From assembly GCA_003219355.1 (NCBI GenBank), contig QHOQ01000173.1:1-12647 (forward strand): a stretch of DNA of 12,647 nt, read 5' to 3'. The notes under the pieces are model-generated. The model worked only from the letters and a program-made list of their open reading frames with translations, ran no database searches and was not told the DNA's origin. The translations under genes were made by a program, and so were the position numbers. The stretch comes from Verrucomicrobiota bacterium (GTDB lineage Bacteria > Verrucomicrobiota > Verrucomicrobiia > Chthoniobacterales > UBA10450). Shown here piece after piece: positions 6,323 through 12,647 of the stretch (the stretch's first letter is position 1; each line of letters opens with the position of its first letter).

Positions 6323-7555
6323 TCAATCTCGGCCCCAAACCATGGCGACGGAAGTAGTGAGGCTACCGCCCATGTTGAAGGTGAGAAATTTTCTCGCGTT
6401 TTCGATCTGGCGAGCGCCGGCCTGTTCGGTGAGCTGCTGATACGCTTCGAATACCTGACGCACACCGGTCGCGCCGACCGGATGGCCATCCGCAATCAAA
6501 CCACCGCCCGCGTTCACCGGAATCTCCAACGGAAGCTTACCGGTCTTTTGATTCCGCACCTGCGGCAAGGTGGTTGCTCCGCTTTTCACCAGTTCGACGC
6601 CTTTGCCCGGCTCGGCGAATCCGAGAATTTCGCAAGCGACAATTTCTGTAATCGAAAAGCAATCGTGCACTTCGGCGCCTTGCATGTCGCGCGGCTTCAA
6701 GTTTGCCATGGTAAATGCCTTTTCTGCCGCTTTACGTGCGGTTGAGAACGTGGGCGCGTCTTTTTTATCGAGCGGGAGATAATCAGTGGTGTGACCGTAG
6801 CCGATCAGACGGGCCGTCTTGCTCTTATCGGCGCCGATTTTGTCCATATATTTTTCAGAAACGAGAATGACTGACGCCGCGCCATCTGTGATCTGCGAGC
6901 AATCGGAAACTTTGAGTGGCGGCGCGACGCTCGGGTTCTTGTCGGACACTTGCGAGGCACAATCGAGCGTGAGATCGGCATCCCGCATTTGCGCCAGCGG
7001 ATTCAGCTTGGCGTGCGCGTAGTTTTTCCATGCAACTTGCGCAAGGTCCGCTTCACTCGCGCCATACTTCTCGATGTAGATTTGCGCGATACGTCCGAAC
7101 AATTTCGGGAACATAAAATCGCCATACTCGGGTTTTTCATTGTGATAATCGGCGGCCGCACCGAGGACATCGGAGCCGTCGAGCGACGACATCGTCTTCT
7201 GCTGTTCCGCCCCGACCACGAGCACGACGTCGTAAAATCCACCCATGATCCATTGCGCGCCTAGCAAAACCGAGAGCGCGCCGGAGGCGCACGCCGCCTC
7301 CGTGTGCATTGTGGGAATGCCGCGTAATTTTGGATCGATCTCCGGAATGAACGCGCCGAGTTGCAATTGCTTCGTGAACTGGCCGGCATTGAAATTACCA
7401 ACCGCGCCCGCCTGAATTTCCGCGGGATCGATCTTCGCGTCATCGATCGCTTTCTTGCCGGCTTCAATAATTAGATGCCGGATGGTTTTGCCTTCCTTTT
7501 TTAGGTTGCGCTTAAAATCCGTGCGCCCGCCGCCGAGAATGTAAACTTCGTTCAT
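6323..7555 (-). CDS. Thiolase-family acyltransferase (SCP2-type acetyl-CoA acetyltransferase)
   Basis: Complete 410-residue thiolase. The acyl-accepting Cys89 sits in EAACASGA. His297 is in the HDCFS motif typical of SCP2-type thiolases, and His358 is in GHPVGATG. In place of the Cys-containing C-terminal motif of classical thiolases it has NMGGS (394-398), as in SCP2-type members. SCP2-type thiolases act in beta-oxidation-like cleavage or condensation of acyl-CoA, including branched or sterol-derived chains in some bacteria; a few family members are non-catalytic partners, but the intact Cys and both His residues favour an active enzyme. It is cytoplasmic. ATG 7555 gives the typical N-terminus (VYILGGGRTDF). 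It is followed on the same strand by the small hypothetical and the VOC gene. The substrate is unknown; no other beta-oxidation gene lies in the window. Confidence 0.92.
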   Translation of the reverse strand: MNEVYILGGGRTDFKRNLKKEGKTIRHLIIEAGKKAIDDAKIDPAEIQAGAVGNFNAGQFTKQLQLGAFIPEIDPKLRGIPTMHTEAACASGALSVLLGAQWIMGGFYDVVLVVGAEQQKTMSSLDGSDVLGAAADYHNEKPEYGDFMFPKLFGRIAQIYIEKYGASEADLAQVAWKNYAHAKLNPLAQMRDADLTLDCASQVSDKNPSVAPPLKVSDCSQITDGAASVILVSEKYMDKIGADKSKTARLIGYGHTTDYLPLDKKDAPTFSTARKAAEKAFTMANLKPRDMQGAEVHDCFSITEIVACEILGFAEPGKGVELVKSGATTLPQVRNQKTGKLPLEIPVNAGGGLIADGHPVGATGVRQVFEAYQQLTEQAGARQIENARKFLTFNMGGSLTTSVAMVWGRD

Positions 7556-7590
7556 AAGACTTCTTCAACTTAACCAATCTCGCCGAGCTT

Positions 7591-7713
7591 GTCATCCCGA
7601 GCCGCGAAGACGGCGAGGGACCTCACATCAGCTCGGACGCTGGTCAGCAACGCCCTGGCTTCGTCCATCATCTTCCGCGAGTAGGAGCAATCCCTCGCTC
7701 CGCTCAGGATCAC
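7591..7713. repeat. Imperfect inverted-repeat intergenic element
   Basis: The left arm GTCATCCCGAGC...GGCGAGGGA (7591-7620) is mirrored by the right arm, whose reverse complement reads GTGATCCTGAGCGGAGCGAGGGA (7691-7713). The first dozen bases agree at all but two positions, and both arms end in GCGAGGGA; the left arm carries about 7 extra bases. The element starts 36 nt upstream of the thiolase ATG and ends 5 nt after the stop of the 467-residue gene, filling nearly the whole gap. Sequences of the form 'TCATCCTGAGCG...GCGAGGGATC' are, from memory, scattered in intergenic spaces of many soil bacteria; that link is inference. A transcript could fold into a long hairpin and end transcription of the upstream gene. 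Confidence 0.5.
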
Positions 7714-7718
7714 ATTCG

Positions 7719-9122
7719 TTACGCGCCTCGAAATGAGAAGCTCTTCTGCTTGCGCGGGTCTGTCTCTGAGATGATCAAGCTGACTGCATGTTGGTTAAAT
7801 CCTTTGAATCCGCCCTTGCGCTGCAAATTCTCCAGGTGACTGCCGATTGCGCCTTCCGTGGCGAATTTCTGGAATTGCTCATCGGTAATTAATTTTGCCG
7901 CGCGCAATTTCCCCAAGCGCTCACGCCGCACCGGCCACTGCTCCCCCTCCGTGAAAGCTTGCTTTAGAAACGGAAAGTCCGAGAACGGTTCCATGGTGTT
8001 GATCCTGACCGCAGCGAGTTGTTCGCGCAGCAGGGCATGATCGAAGCGGCATTCGAGATGATGCATGCCGGCTTCGAGAAAACTTTCGCCGTGCAAACCA
8101 CACCAAAGGCTGACGGTGCCGAGCGATTTCCTCGGGGGCAGCTTTACGCGCGAAAAATCGATCTCGGTTTCTGCCGGGGTAAGGTCGACATCGGCGAAAA
8201 CAACGATGCCCTCGATCGGTTGCTCGAGAATTTGCGCGCCCCACCCCGCTTCCGAGCCAGCGTAGTAACGTTCGCGCCGCTCGAAGCCGAGCTTTTCGAG
8301 CGCTTTGATTAAATCGACAAAGAACTCTCGCGACGAGCGGAAGGTGTGATGATCGTGGTTCGCCCATCCGAGGCCCAGCGTATCCTGACGGCGCTTCTGT
8401 TCCTGCCCGGCGCGATTCCGTTTCTCCCAATAGGCGCGCTCTTCTCTGAAAAATAGATGACATGCCAGATCGCGACTGACGAGGTCGACAGCTTCTTTTA
8501 AGCACTGGTGCCCATGCGCGAAACCTTTGGCATCATCATCCCAAATCCGCTGCCGCCTCTGGAAAAGTTCGCGCACCGCGCAATATGCTTTCAGGTCGGG
8601 CGTGCTCGAAATATAGCCACGATAACCGCGACGCTCGATCGCGTAAAATTGTGTCCCGTTCTCCTCCGTAACGAAAAGCGTCCGAAAGCGGGAGAACGGA
8701 TCCCCTTCGATTTTGTTGGTGATGCCGTGGACGACGGCAAATTCGGCAACGAAATCCGGACGGACTGCCAATGCGAGCGGAAAACGGGCGTTGCTCGTCG
8801 CGATTAACACGCGCGGCAACATGGCTTCTGGATGCCAGAGCGGCTTATGTCCCTTGGAATTTTCCCCAAGCGGATCGTCGACGTAGCCGGCCCCGCGTAA
8901 CGCCGCTTCATCCGACGCGGGAAGGAGCAGATGGTCGGTCCAATCGAGAATCAGTGTCCCGGTTTCATTACGCATCCGTTTTGCGAGCATTCGCGCAAAA
9001 CTATTCCGCTCGAGGAAGGCGTGAATACGATCAAGAACAAAATTTTCGGCCTCGTAACATAGCGGCCATTTGAATTTCACTTCCGTCGCCGTTTTATTTC
9101 TCGTTAGAGTCGCTGTTGTCAT
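7719..9122 (-). CDS. Uncharacterised protein, 467 aa, possible VOC-like C-terminal half
   Basis: I do not recognise this as a named family. It is soluble, without signal peptide or membrane helices. The N-terminal half (about 1-230) contains RRGYRGYISSTP and several Trp- and His-containing segments. Near residue 256 comes GLGWANHDHHTFRSS, followed by a helix (FFVDLIKALEKLGFERRERYYAG) and a strand (GIVVFADVDL); near 350, AGMHHLECRFDH. The His-rich strand, helix, 'LGF' turn and later His-His-Leu-Glu strand resemble the two halves of a VOC-type metal site, or a DUF1338-like fold, but this is a weak guess. The end, with PFSDFPFLKQAF and GAIGSHLENLQRKGGFKGFNQ, looks strongly conserved. I use ATG 9122; the frame is open to a GTG at 9176 (18 more residues). 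It is divergent from the citryl-CoA operon and could share its control region. Confidence 0.75.
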   Translation of the reverse strand: MTTATLTRNKTATEVKFKWPLCYEAENFVLDRIHAFLERNSFARMLAKRMRNETGTLILDWTDHLLLPASDEAALRGAGYVDDPLGENSKGHKPLWHPEAMLPRVLIATSNARFPLALAVRPDFVAEFAVVHGITNKIEGDPFSRFRTLFVTEENGTQFYAIERRGYRGYISSTPDLKAYCAVRELFQRRQRIWDDDAKGFAHGHQCLKEAVDLVSRDLACHLFFREERAYWEKRNRAGQEQKRRQDTLGLGWANHDHHTFRSSREFFVDLIKALEKLGFERRERYYAGSEAGWGAQILEQPIEGIVVFADVDLTPAETEIDFSRVKLPPRKSLGTVSLWCGLHGESFLEAGMHHLECRFDHALLREQLAAVRINTMEPFSDFPFLKQAFTEGEQWPVRRERLGKLRAAKLITDEQFQKFATEGAIGSHLENLQRKGGFKGFNQHAVSLIISETDPRKQKSFSFRGA

Positions 9123-9323
9123 GATGAATTTGGGAAACGCCCGCGTCTCGCGAGTCGGTGATAGCGACGCAATCACGAACTTCCCAACACTATCTTATTT
9201 CAAAGACGGTCATTTGTCTTATCGCGCTGTTTGAAAGTTCGTCGCGGCGGGACCGCGCAAGCACACGCGAGACACGTGCGCTACCCAAAAATTCCGCTAG
9301 GATCGTAAACGTAGCATCCACCC

Positions 9324-10907
9324 ATGGCACGACTTCACGAATATCAGGGCAAAGCCATTCTCGCCGCTAATGGATTCAAGATTCCGCGAGGCCGCGCTGC
9401 TTCAACCGCTGATGCAGCAGTGGCGATGGCGAAGGAAGTTACGAACAAGAAGGGCGGCGACGTGGTCATTAAAATCCAAGCCTGGACAACCGGCCGCGCC
9501 GGCATCGGCGGAGTGGCTTTCGCCAAAACGCCAGATGATGTTCGCGCGCACGCGGCACGCATGCTGGCAATGAAAGTTGGCCAATTCCCAATCGAAGCCG
9601 TGCTGGTGGAAGAGAAGATCGACATTGAACGGGAGTTTTTTCTTTCGTTCGCAATCGATGACGCCGCTCGCGCCCCAGTGATTATTTTCGCCGGTGGCGG
9701 CGGCAGTGGAATCGAAGAGCGCGCCGCCTCGACACGGCGCATTGCCTGCGACGTTAATAATGGACCACTGGATTCAGCTGTTGGCGAGGCAGTCGGTTCG
9801 TGCGGGCTTTCACCGGAACACGCAGCGCAACTCGCCGAGTCGATTCAAAAATTATTTGGCGCCGCGCGCAGCGTTGAAGCCCGGTCACTTGAAATTAATC
9901 CGCTGGTGTTGACCAAAGATGGTCGGTTCGTCGTCGCCGATTGCCGCATCACGATTGATGATTACGCCGTGGGGCGACACCCAGAACTCGGCATTGAAAT
10001 CGCGCGTGAATTCGATCATCCGCCCACGGTCCTTGAACACGTGGCCTACGCCGTCGAGCAAGGCGATCATCGCGGCACCTTTTATTTCGCGCAGTTGGCG
10101 ACTATAGCCGCGAAAGATTCCAAAGGTTTGGTTGGTTTTCACGGCGCGGGCGGCGGCGGATCGATGATGTCGATGGACGCGATAGTGAACGCGGGATTCA
10201 CCATCGCAAATTTCACCGACACCAGCGGAAATCCATCCGCGTCCAAGGTCTATCGCGCCAGTCGGATTATTTTGGCCCAGCCCGACCTCGTCGGCTATTT
10301 CGGTTCAGGTTCCGGCGTCGCGAGCCAGGAACAATATTGGTCGGCGTACGGACTGGCCAAAGCGTTTTGGGAACTCGATCTGGATATTCCCGCAGTGATT
10401 CGCTTGGGCGGCAATACCGAAGATCGCGCCGTGGATATTTTGCGGCGCACCTCCGAATTGCTTCGCGCTTCAGTCGAAGGCTATCGCAAAACCGACGCGC
10501 CGGCCGCGATCGCCGGGCGTTTCGCCGAACTCGTCGCGGCTGCGGGGGGCGCCAAATGGAAACCGCGCGCCCCGCGTGCGCCTAAGTTCGTCAAAAATCC
10601 GTCGGCTAGACGTTTTCCAGTAAAAGGTGGGCGGGCGTGGATCGACAGTGCGTGGTGGTCGCAAATCCGTGCCGCTGTCGAAGAACATTCCAGCGGCCTG
10701 ATTGTCGATCGCGACGGCGCGCCCGCGCCAACGCTGCCTAACGAAGAATTCGCTATGAAAGACTCCGAGTTGCTCGCCTGTGATGTCGAGTGTCGACTCG
10801 CCCGAGTCGAAGGCTTCTATTTGGAACTTGATATTCCTGGACTGGACGAACTGGTTCCCCGCAAAGTTGCCGCGAGCACGCCCGTCACAGTTGGAGGCGT
10901 GCCCTAA
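9324..10907 (+). CDS. Succinyl-CoA synthetase beta-like ATP-grasp subunit (ATP-citrate lyase-like small subunit)
   Basis: The 527-residue protein starts like SucC (LHEYQGKAILAANG). An ATP-grasp domain (about 1-235) has VIKIQAW...GRAGIGGV, the VEE nucleotide-binding acidic pair (96-97), GSGIEE, and SLEINPLV...VVADCR with the Mg-binding Asn192 and Asp206. A CoA-ligase-like domain follows (about 235-405) with GAGGGGSMMSMD, SGNPS (301-305), FGSGSG and IRLGGN. SGNPS and the Gly/Ser-rich loop recall ATP-citrate lyase (SGAPS, GGSIAN) more than SucC (GGGA, FGGI). Residues 410-527 are an extra C-terminal region absent from SucC, with an Ala/Pro/Lys-rich linker and a CDVEC pair near 486-490. I infer that with its partner it activates a dicarboxylate or citrate to the CoA ester using ATP. 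ATG 9324 is used; no clear ribosome site. The 9123-9323 gap before it must hold the divergent promoters, but I cannot place them. Confidence 0.82.
   Translation: MARLHEYQGKAILAANGFKIPRGRAASTADAAVAMAKEVTNKKGGDVVIKIQAWTTGRAGIGGVAFAKTPDDVRAHAARMLAMKVGQFPIEAVLVEEKIDIEREFFLSFAIDDAARAPVIIFAGGGGSGIEERAASTRRIACDVNNGPLDSAVGEAVGSCGLSPEHAAQLAESIQKLFGAARSVEARSLEINPLVLTKDGRFVVADCRITIDDYAVGRHPELGIEIAREFDHPPTVLEHVAYAVEQGDHRGTFYFAQLATIAAKDSKGLVGFHGAGGGGSMMSMDAIVNAGFTIANFTDTSGNPSASKVYRASRIILAQPDLVGYFGSGSGVASQEQYWSAYGLAKAFWELDLDIPAVIRLGGNTEDRAVDILRRTSELLRASVEGYRKTDAPAAIAGRFAELVAAAGGAKWKPRAPRAPKFVKNPSARRFPVKGGRAWIDSAWWSQIRAAVEEHSSGLIVDRDGAPAPTLPNEEFAMKDSELLACDVECRLARVEGFYLELDIPGLDELVPRKVAASTPVTVGGVP
10893..10897 (+). 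promoter_or_regulatory. Ribosome binding site inside the end of the beta-like gene (translational coupling)
   Basis: GGAGG lies 10 nt before ATG 10908, inside the last codons of the preceding gene, whose TAA (10905-10907) abuts the ATG. The two subunits are therefore very likely made in step from one mRNA. Confidence 0.7.
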
Positions 10908-12620
10908 ATGGCAATCTTGATCGACGAGACAAAGCGCGTTCTGGTGCAGGGCATCACTGGCCGCGAAGGTCGAGCGCGCACGCGCCTGATGCGCGAGTAC
11001 GGAACCAATGTTGTCGCCGGCGTGACGCCGGGCAAAGGCGGGCAGACGGTGCTCGGCTTGCCTGTGTTCAACACGCTACAAGAAGCGGTCAAAGCCATGG
11101 GAAAGATCGATATTTCCGTGCTTTTTGTGCCGGCGGCCGGGGTGAAGGACGCAGCTATTTCCGCCATTGACGCAGGCATCAAACTAACCGTGCTGGTGCC
11201 CGATCGTGTGCCGGTGTGGGACGCCATGGAGATCGCGGCGGCGGCCAAAGCAAATGGCGCGATTTTTCTTGGGCCCAACACGCTCGGAGTGTTGAGTCCG
11301 GGCAAGGGCGTTGTCGGCATGATCGGCGGTCGCGCTGAAAGCGCACGACAATGGTTCAAACCTGGAATTCCGAAAGGCGTTGGCGTGATCAGTCGGTCGG
11401 GCGGGATGGCATCAAGCACTGGCTATTATCTCGGGCAAGCAGGCGTTCGCATTTCGACGATTGTGCACATCGGCGGCGACGCAGTCCTCGGCATTCGTAT
11501 TCCCGATGCAGCACTCAGGTTCGAAGCCGATCCGTTCACCGAAGCAATCGTGATCTTTGGTGAAATTGGTTCGTCCCAAGAAGAGGAATTAGCGCAGCTG
11601 ATTCGCGATCGAAAAGTCACCAAGCCAGTGATCGCATACATCGGCGGTAAAGCAGCGCGCGAAGGCACTCGCTTCAGTCACGCGGGCGCGATCATTGAAG
11701 GTGGACGCGGTACGCACGCCGGCAAAGTGAAGGCGTTGCGTGAAGCAGGCGCGACCGTAGTTGATGCATTCGGTGAACTACCGGATGCGGTCGTCGAAAT
11801 TTTGAAGAAAATGAAAGGACAGAGTCTTATGAGTGAAACCGACAAGAACGCCGTCTGGAATACCGCCGTGACGCGCATCGAACCGAATCGCGTCGCGGTT
11901 CGCGGTTATGACGTCGCCGAGCTGATGGGGCGCGTTTCGTTTGGCGCTGCGGTGTATTTGATATTAACTGGTGAAATGCCCAGCACGGCCGTCGGGCGCT
12001 TGATGGACGCGGTTCTCGTCTCATCGATCGACCACGGGGCAACGCCGCCGAGCGCACTCGCAGCGCGAACAACTGCTTCGACAGGCGCTTCATTAAGCGC
12101 GGCGGTGGCCGCCGGAATCATGTCGATCAATCGCCATCACGGCGGCGCGATCGAAGATTGCGCGCAGCAATTGAAAGCAATCGCCGATCGTGCGACGCGC
12201 GAATCGATCTCAGTGGAGGAAGCCGCGAACCGAAGCCTCGCGGAAATGCGCGAACGCGGCGAACGTATGTCAGGATTTGGTCATCGGGTCCACACGAAGG
12301 ACCCGCGCACGGCGCGATTGTTTGAACTGGCGCGCGAAGCGGGAGTCGATGGCGTGCACATGAAAGCGGCGCGTGCCGTCGAGAAGTCGTTCGCCGACGC
12401 AAAGAAGGCGCTGCCGATCAATGTCGACGGCGCGATTGGCGCAATTCTCGCGGATCTAGGAATGGATCCGGCAGCGTTCAACGGCATTTTTATGATCGCG
12501 CGCGCGCCTGGACTCGTGGCTCACGTCATCGAAGAACAAACACGCGAGAAACCGATGCGACGAATCGATCCGGTCAATCACGGTTACGACGGACCGGCGC
12601 CGAGGAAAATTTCATCCTAA
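10908..12620 (+). CDS. SucD-like CoA ligase alpha subunit fused to citryl-CoA lyase-type domain (ATP-citrate lyase-like large subunit)
   Basis: The 570-residue protein has two domains. Residues 1-305 follow SucD closely: VLVQGITGREG (CoA-binding Rossmann part), GVTPGKGG, GLPVFNT, VISRSGG, HIGGD, GEIGSSQEEE, and the phospho-histidine His258 in SHAGAIIEGG. The Cys of SucD's GPNC is Thr here (GPNT). Residues 308-570 are a citrate-synthase-fold lyase: IDHG (His376), RHHGGA (His410/411), GFGHRVHTKDPR (His459), NVDG (Asp507) and NGIFMIARAPGLVAHVIEEQ (Arg532). The NVDG-x-IG and NGIF segments match the C-terminal domain of ATP-citrate lyase and stand-alone citryl-CoA lyase. Expected reaction with the preceding subunit: citrate + ATP + CoA to acetyl-CoA, oxaloacetate, ADP and phosphate. 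Other substrates (methylcitrate, malate) cannot be ruled out. The domain order matches the large subunit of two-subunit ATP-citrate lyases, which are about 600 residues. Confidence 0.85.
   Translation: MAILIDETKRVLVQGITGREGRARTRLMREYGTNVVAGVTPGKGGQTVLGLPVFNTLQEAVKAMGKIDISVLFVPAAGVKDAAISAIDAGIKLTVLVPDRVPVWDAMEIAAAAKANGAIFLGPNTLGVLSPGKGVVGMIGGRAESARQWFKPGIPKGVGVISRSGGMASSTGYYLGQAGVRISTIVHIGGDAVLGIRIPDAALRFEADPFTEAIVIFGEIGSSQEEELAQLIRDRKVTKPVIAYIGGKAAREGTRFSHAGAIIEGGRGTHAGKVKALREAGATVVDAFGELPDAVVEILKKMKGQSLMSETDKNAVWNTAVTRIEPNRVAVRGYDVAELMGRVSFGAAVYLILTGEMPSTAVGRLMDAVLVSSIDHGATPPSALAARTTASTGASLSAAVAAGIMSINRHHGGAIEDCAQQLKAIADRATRESISVEEAANRSLAEMRERGERMSGFGHRVHTKDPRTARLFELAREAGVDGVHMKAARAVEKSFADAKKALPINVDGAIGAILADLGMDPAAFNGIFMIARAPGLVAHVIEEQTREKPMRRIDPVNHGYDGPAPRKISS
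11814..11831 (+). promoter_or_regulatory. Possible internal ribosome site and start at the domain junction
   Basis: AAAGGA (11814-11819) stands 9 nt before an in-frame ATG (11829-11831, residue Met308), exactly at the linker between the SucD-like and lyase domains. Starting there would give a 263-residue protein, the size of a stand-alone citryl-CoA lyase. It may be a remnant of two once separate genes or a working internal start. Confidence 0.45.
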
Positions 12621-12639
12621 TTCAAGATCGACAATCACC

Positions 12640-12647
12640 ATGGCAAC
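12640..12647 (+). CDS. Possible start of a further gene, cut by the window end
   Basis: An ATG at 12640-12642 lies 19 nt after the stop of the lyase-fusion gene on the same strand. Only eight bases are visible and there is no clear ribosome site, so this is a hint that the operon continues and nothing more. Confidence 0.2.

Noticed and set aside
7921..8505. Open frame of 194 codons on the minus strand inside the 467-residue gene
   Set aside because: Arg-rich shadow frame of a gene that is itself much longer and more protein-like.
10904..11419. Open frame of 171 codons antisense to the SucD-like domain
   Set aside because: The sense strand carries an unmistakable SucD-like sequence; the antisense frame is a codon-bias artefact.
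1..12647. CRISPR array, tRNA, rRNA, phage or transposase genes, restriction or antiphage system
   Set aside because: Looked for on both strands; no regular repeat-spacer pattern, no cloverleaf or rRNA-like sequence, and no such protein motifs were seen.

Overview
The window reads as chromosomal DNA of a free-living bacterium with about 54-56% GC by eye. It is gene-dense, with short intergenic gaps, mixed use of Shine-Dalgarno sites, and no phage, plasmid or transposase genes. The mix of a KirBac-type potassium channel, GYD and CsbD stress proteins, an OsmC protein and several small conserved hypotheticals reminds me of soil Verrucomicrobiota (Spartobacteria-like). That placement is an impression, not a demonstration; there is no rRNA or other marker gene here.

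Left part (1-3000): a small hypothetical protein on the minus strand with a textbook ribosome site (157-426); a NYN-domain putative RNase (776-1417, +); a CsbD-like stress protein (1484-1669, +); a GYD-domain protein (1728-2021, -); a decayed membrane-protein gene (about 2198-2454, +); and an OsmC-type peroxidase (2472-2918, +). These look like single genes for stress response and housekeeping.

Middle part (3000-9122), all on the minus strand. In transcription order the last unit is an alpha/beta hydrolase followed 6 nt later by a KirBac potassium channel. Before it lie a CPBP intramembrane protease, then a thiolase / small hypothetical / VOC-protein cluster. At the far right is a large 467-residue protein of unknown function. 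An imperfect inverted-repeat element (7591-7713) lies between that protein and the thiolase.

Right part (9324-12620, +): a tightly coupled two-gene operon. The first gene encodes a succinyl-CoA synthetase beta-like ATP-grasp protein with an extra C-terminal region of about 110 residues. The second encodes a SucD-like alpha subunit fused to a citrate-synthase/citryl-CoA-lyase-type domain. Together they have the domain set of a two-subunit ATP-citrate lyase: ATP- and CoA-dependent activation of citrate, then cleavage to acetyl-CoA and oxaloacetate. The sequence details look intermediate between succinyl-CoA synthetase and classical ATP-citrate lyase, and the fusion point keeps a possible internal ribosome site and ATG. 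This operon is the most interesting part of the window. A further gene may start at 12640 and run off the end.
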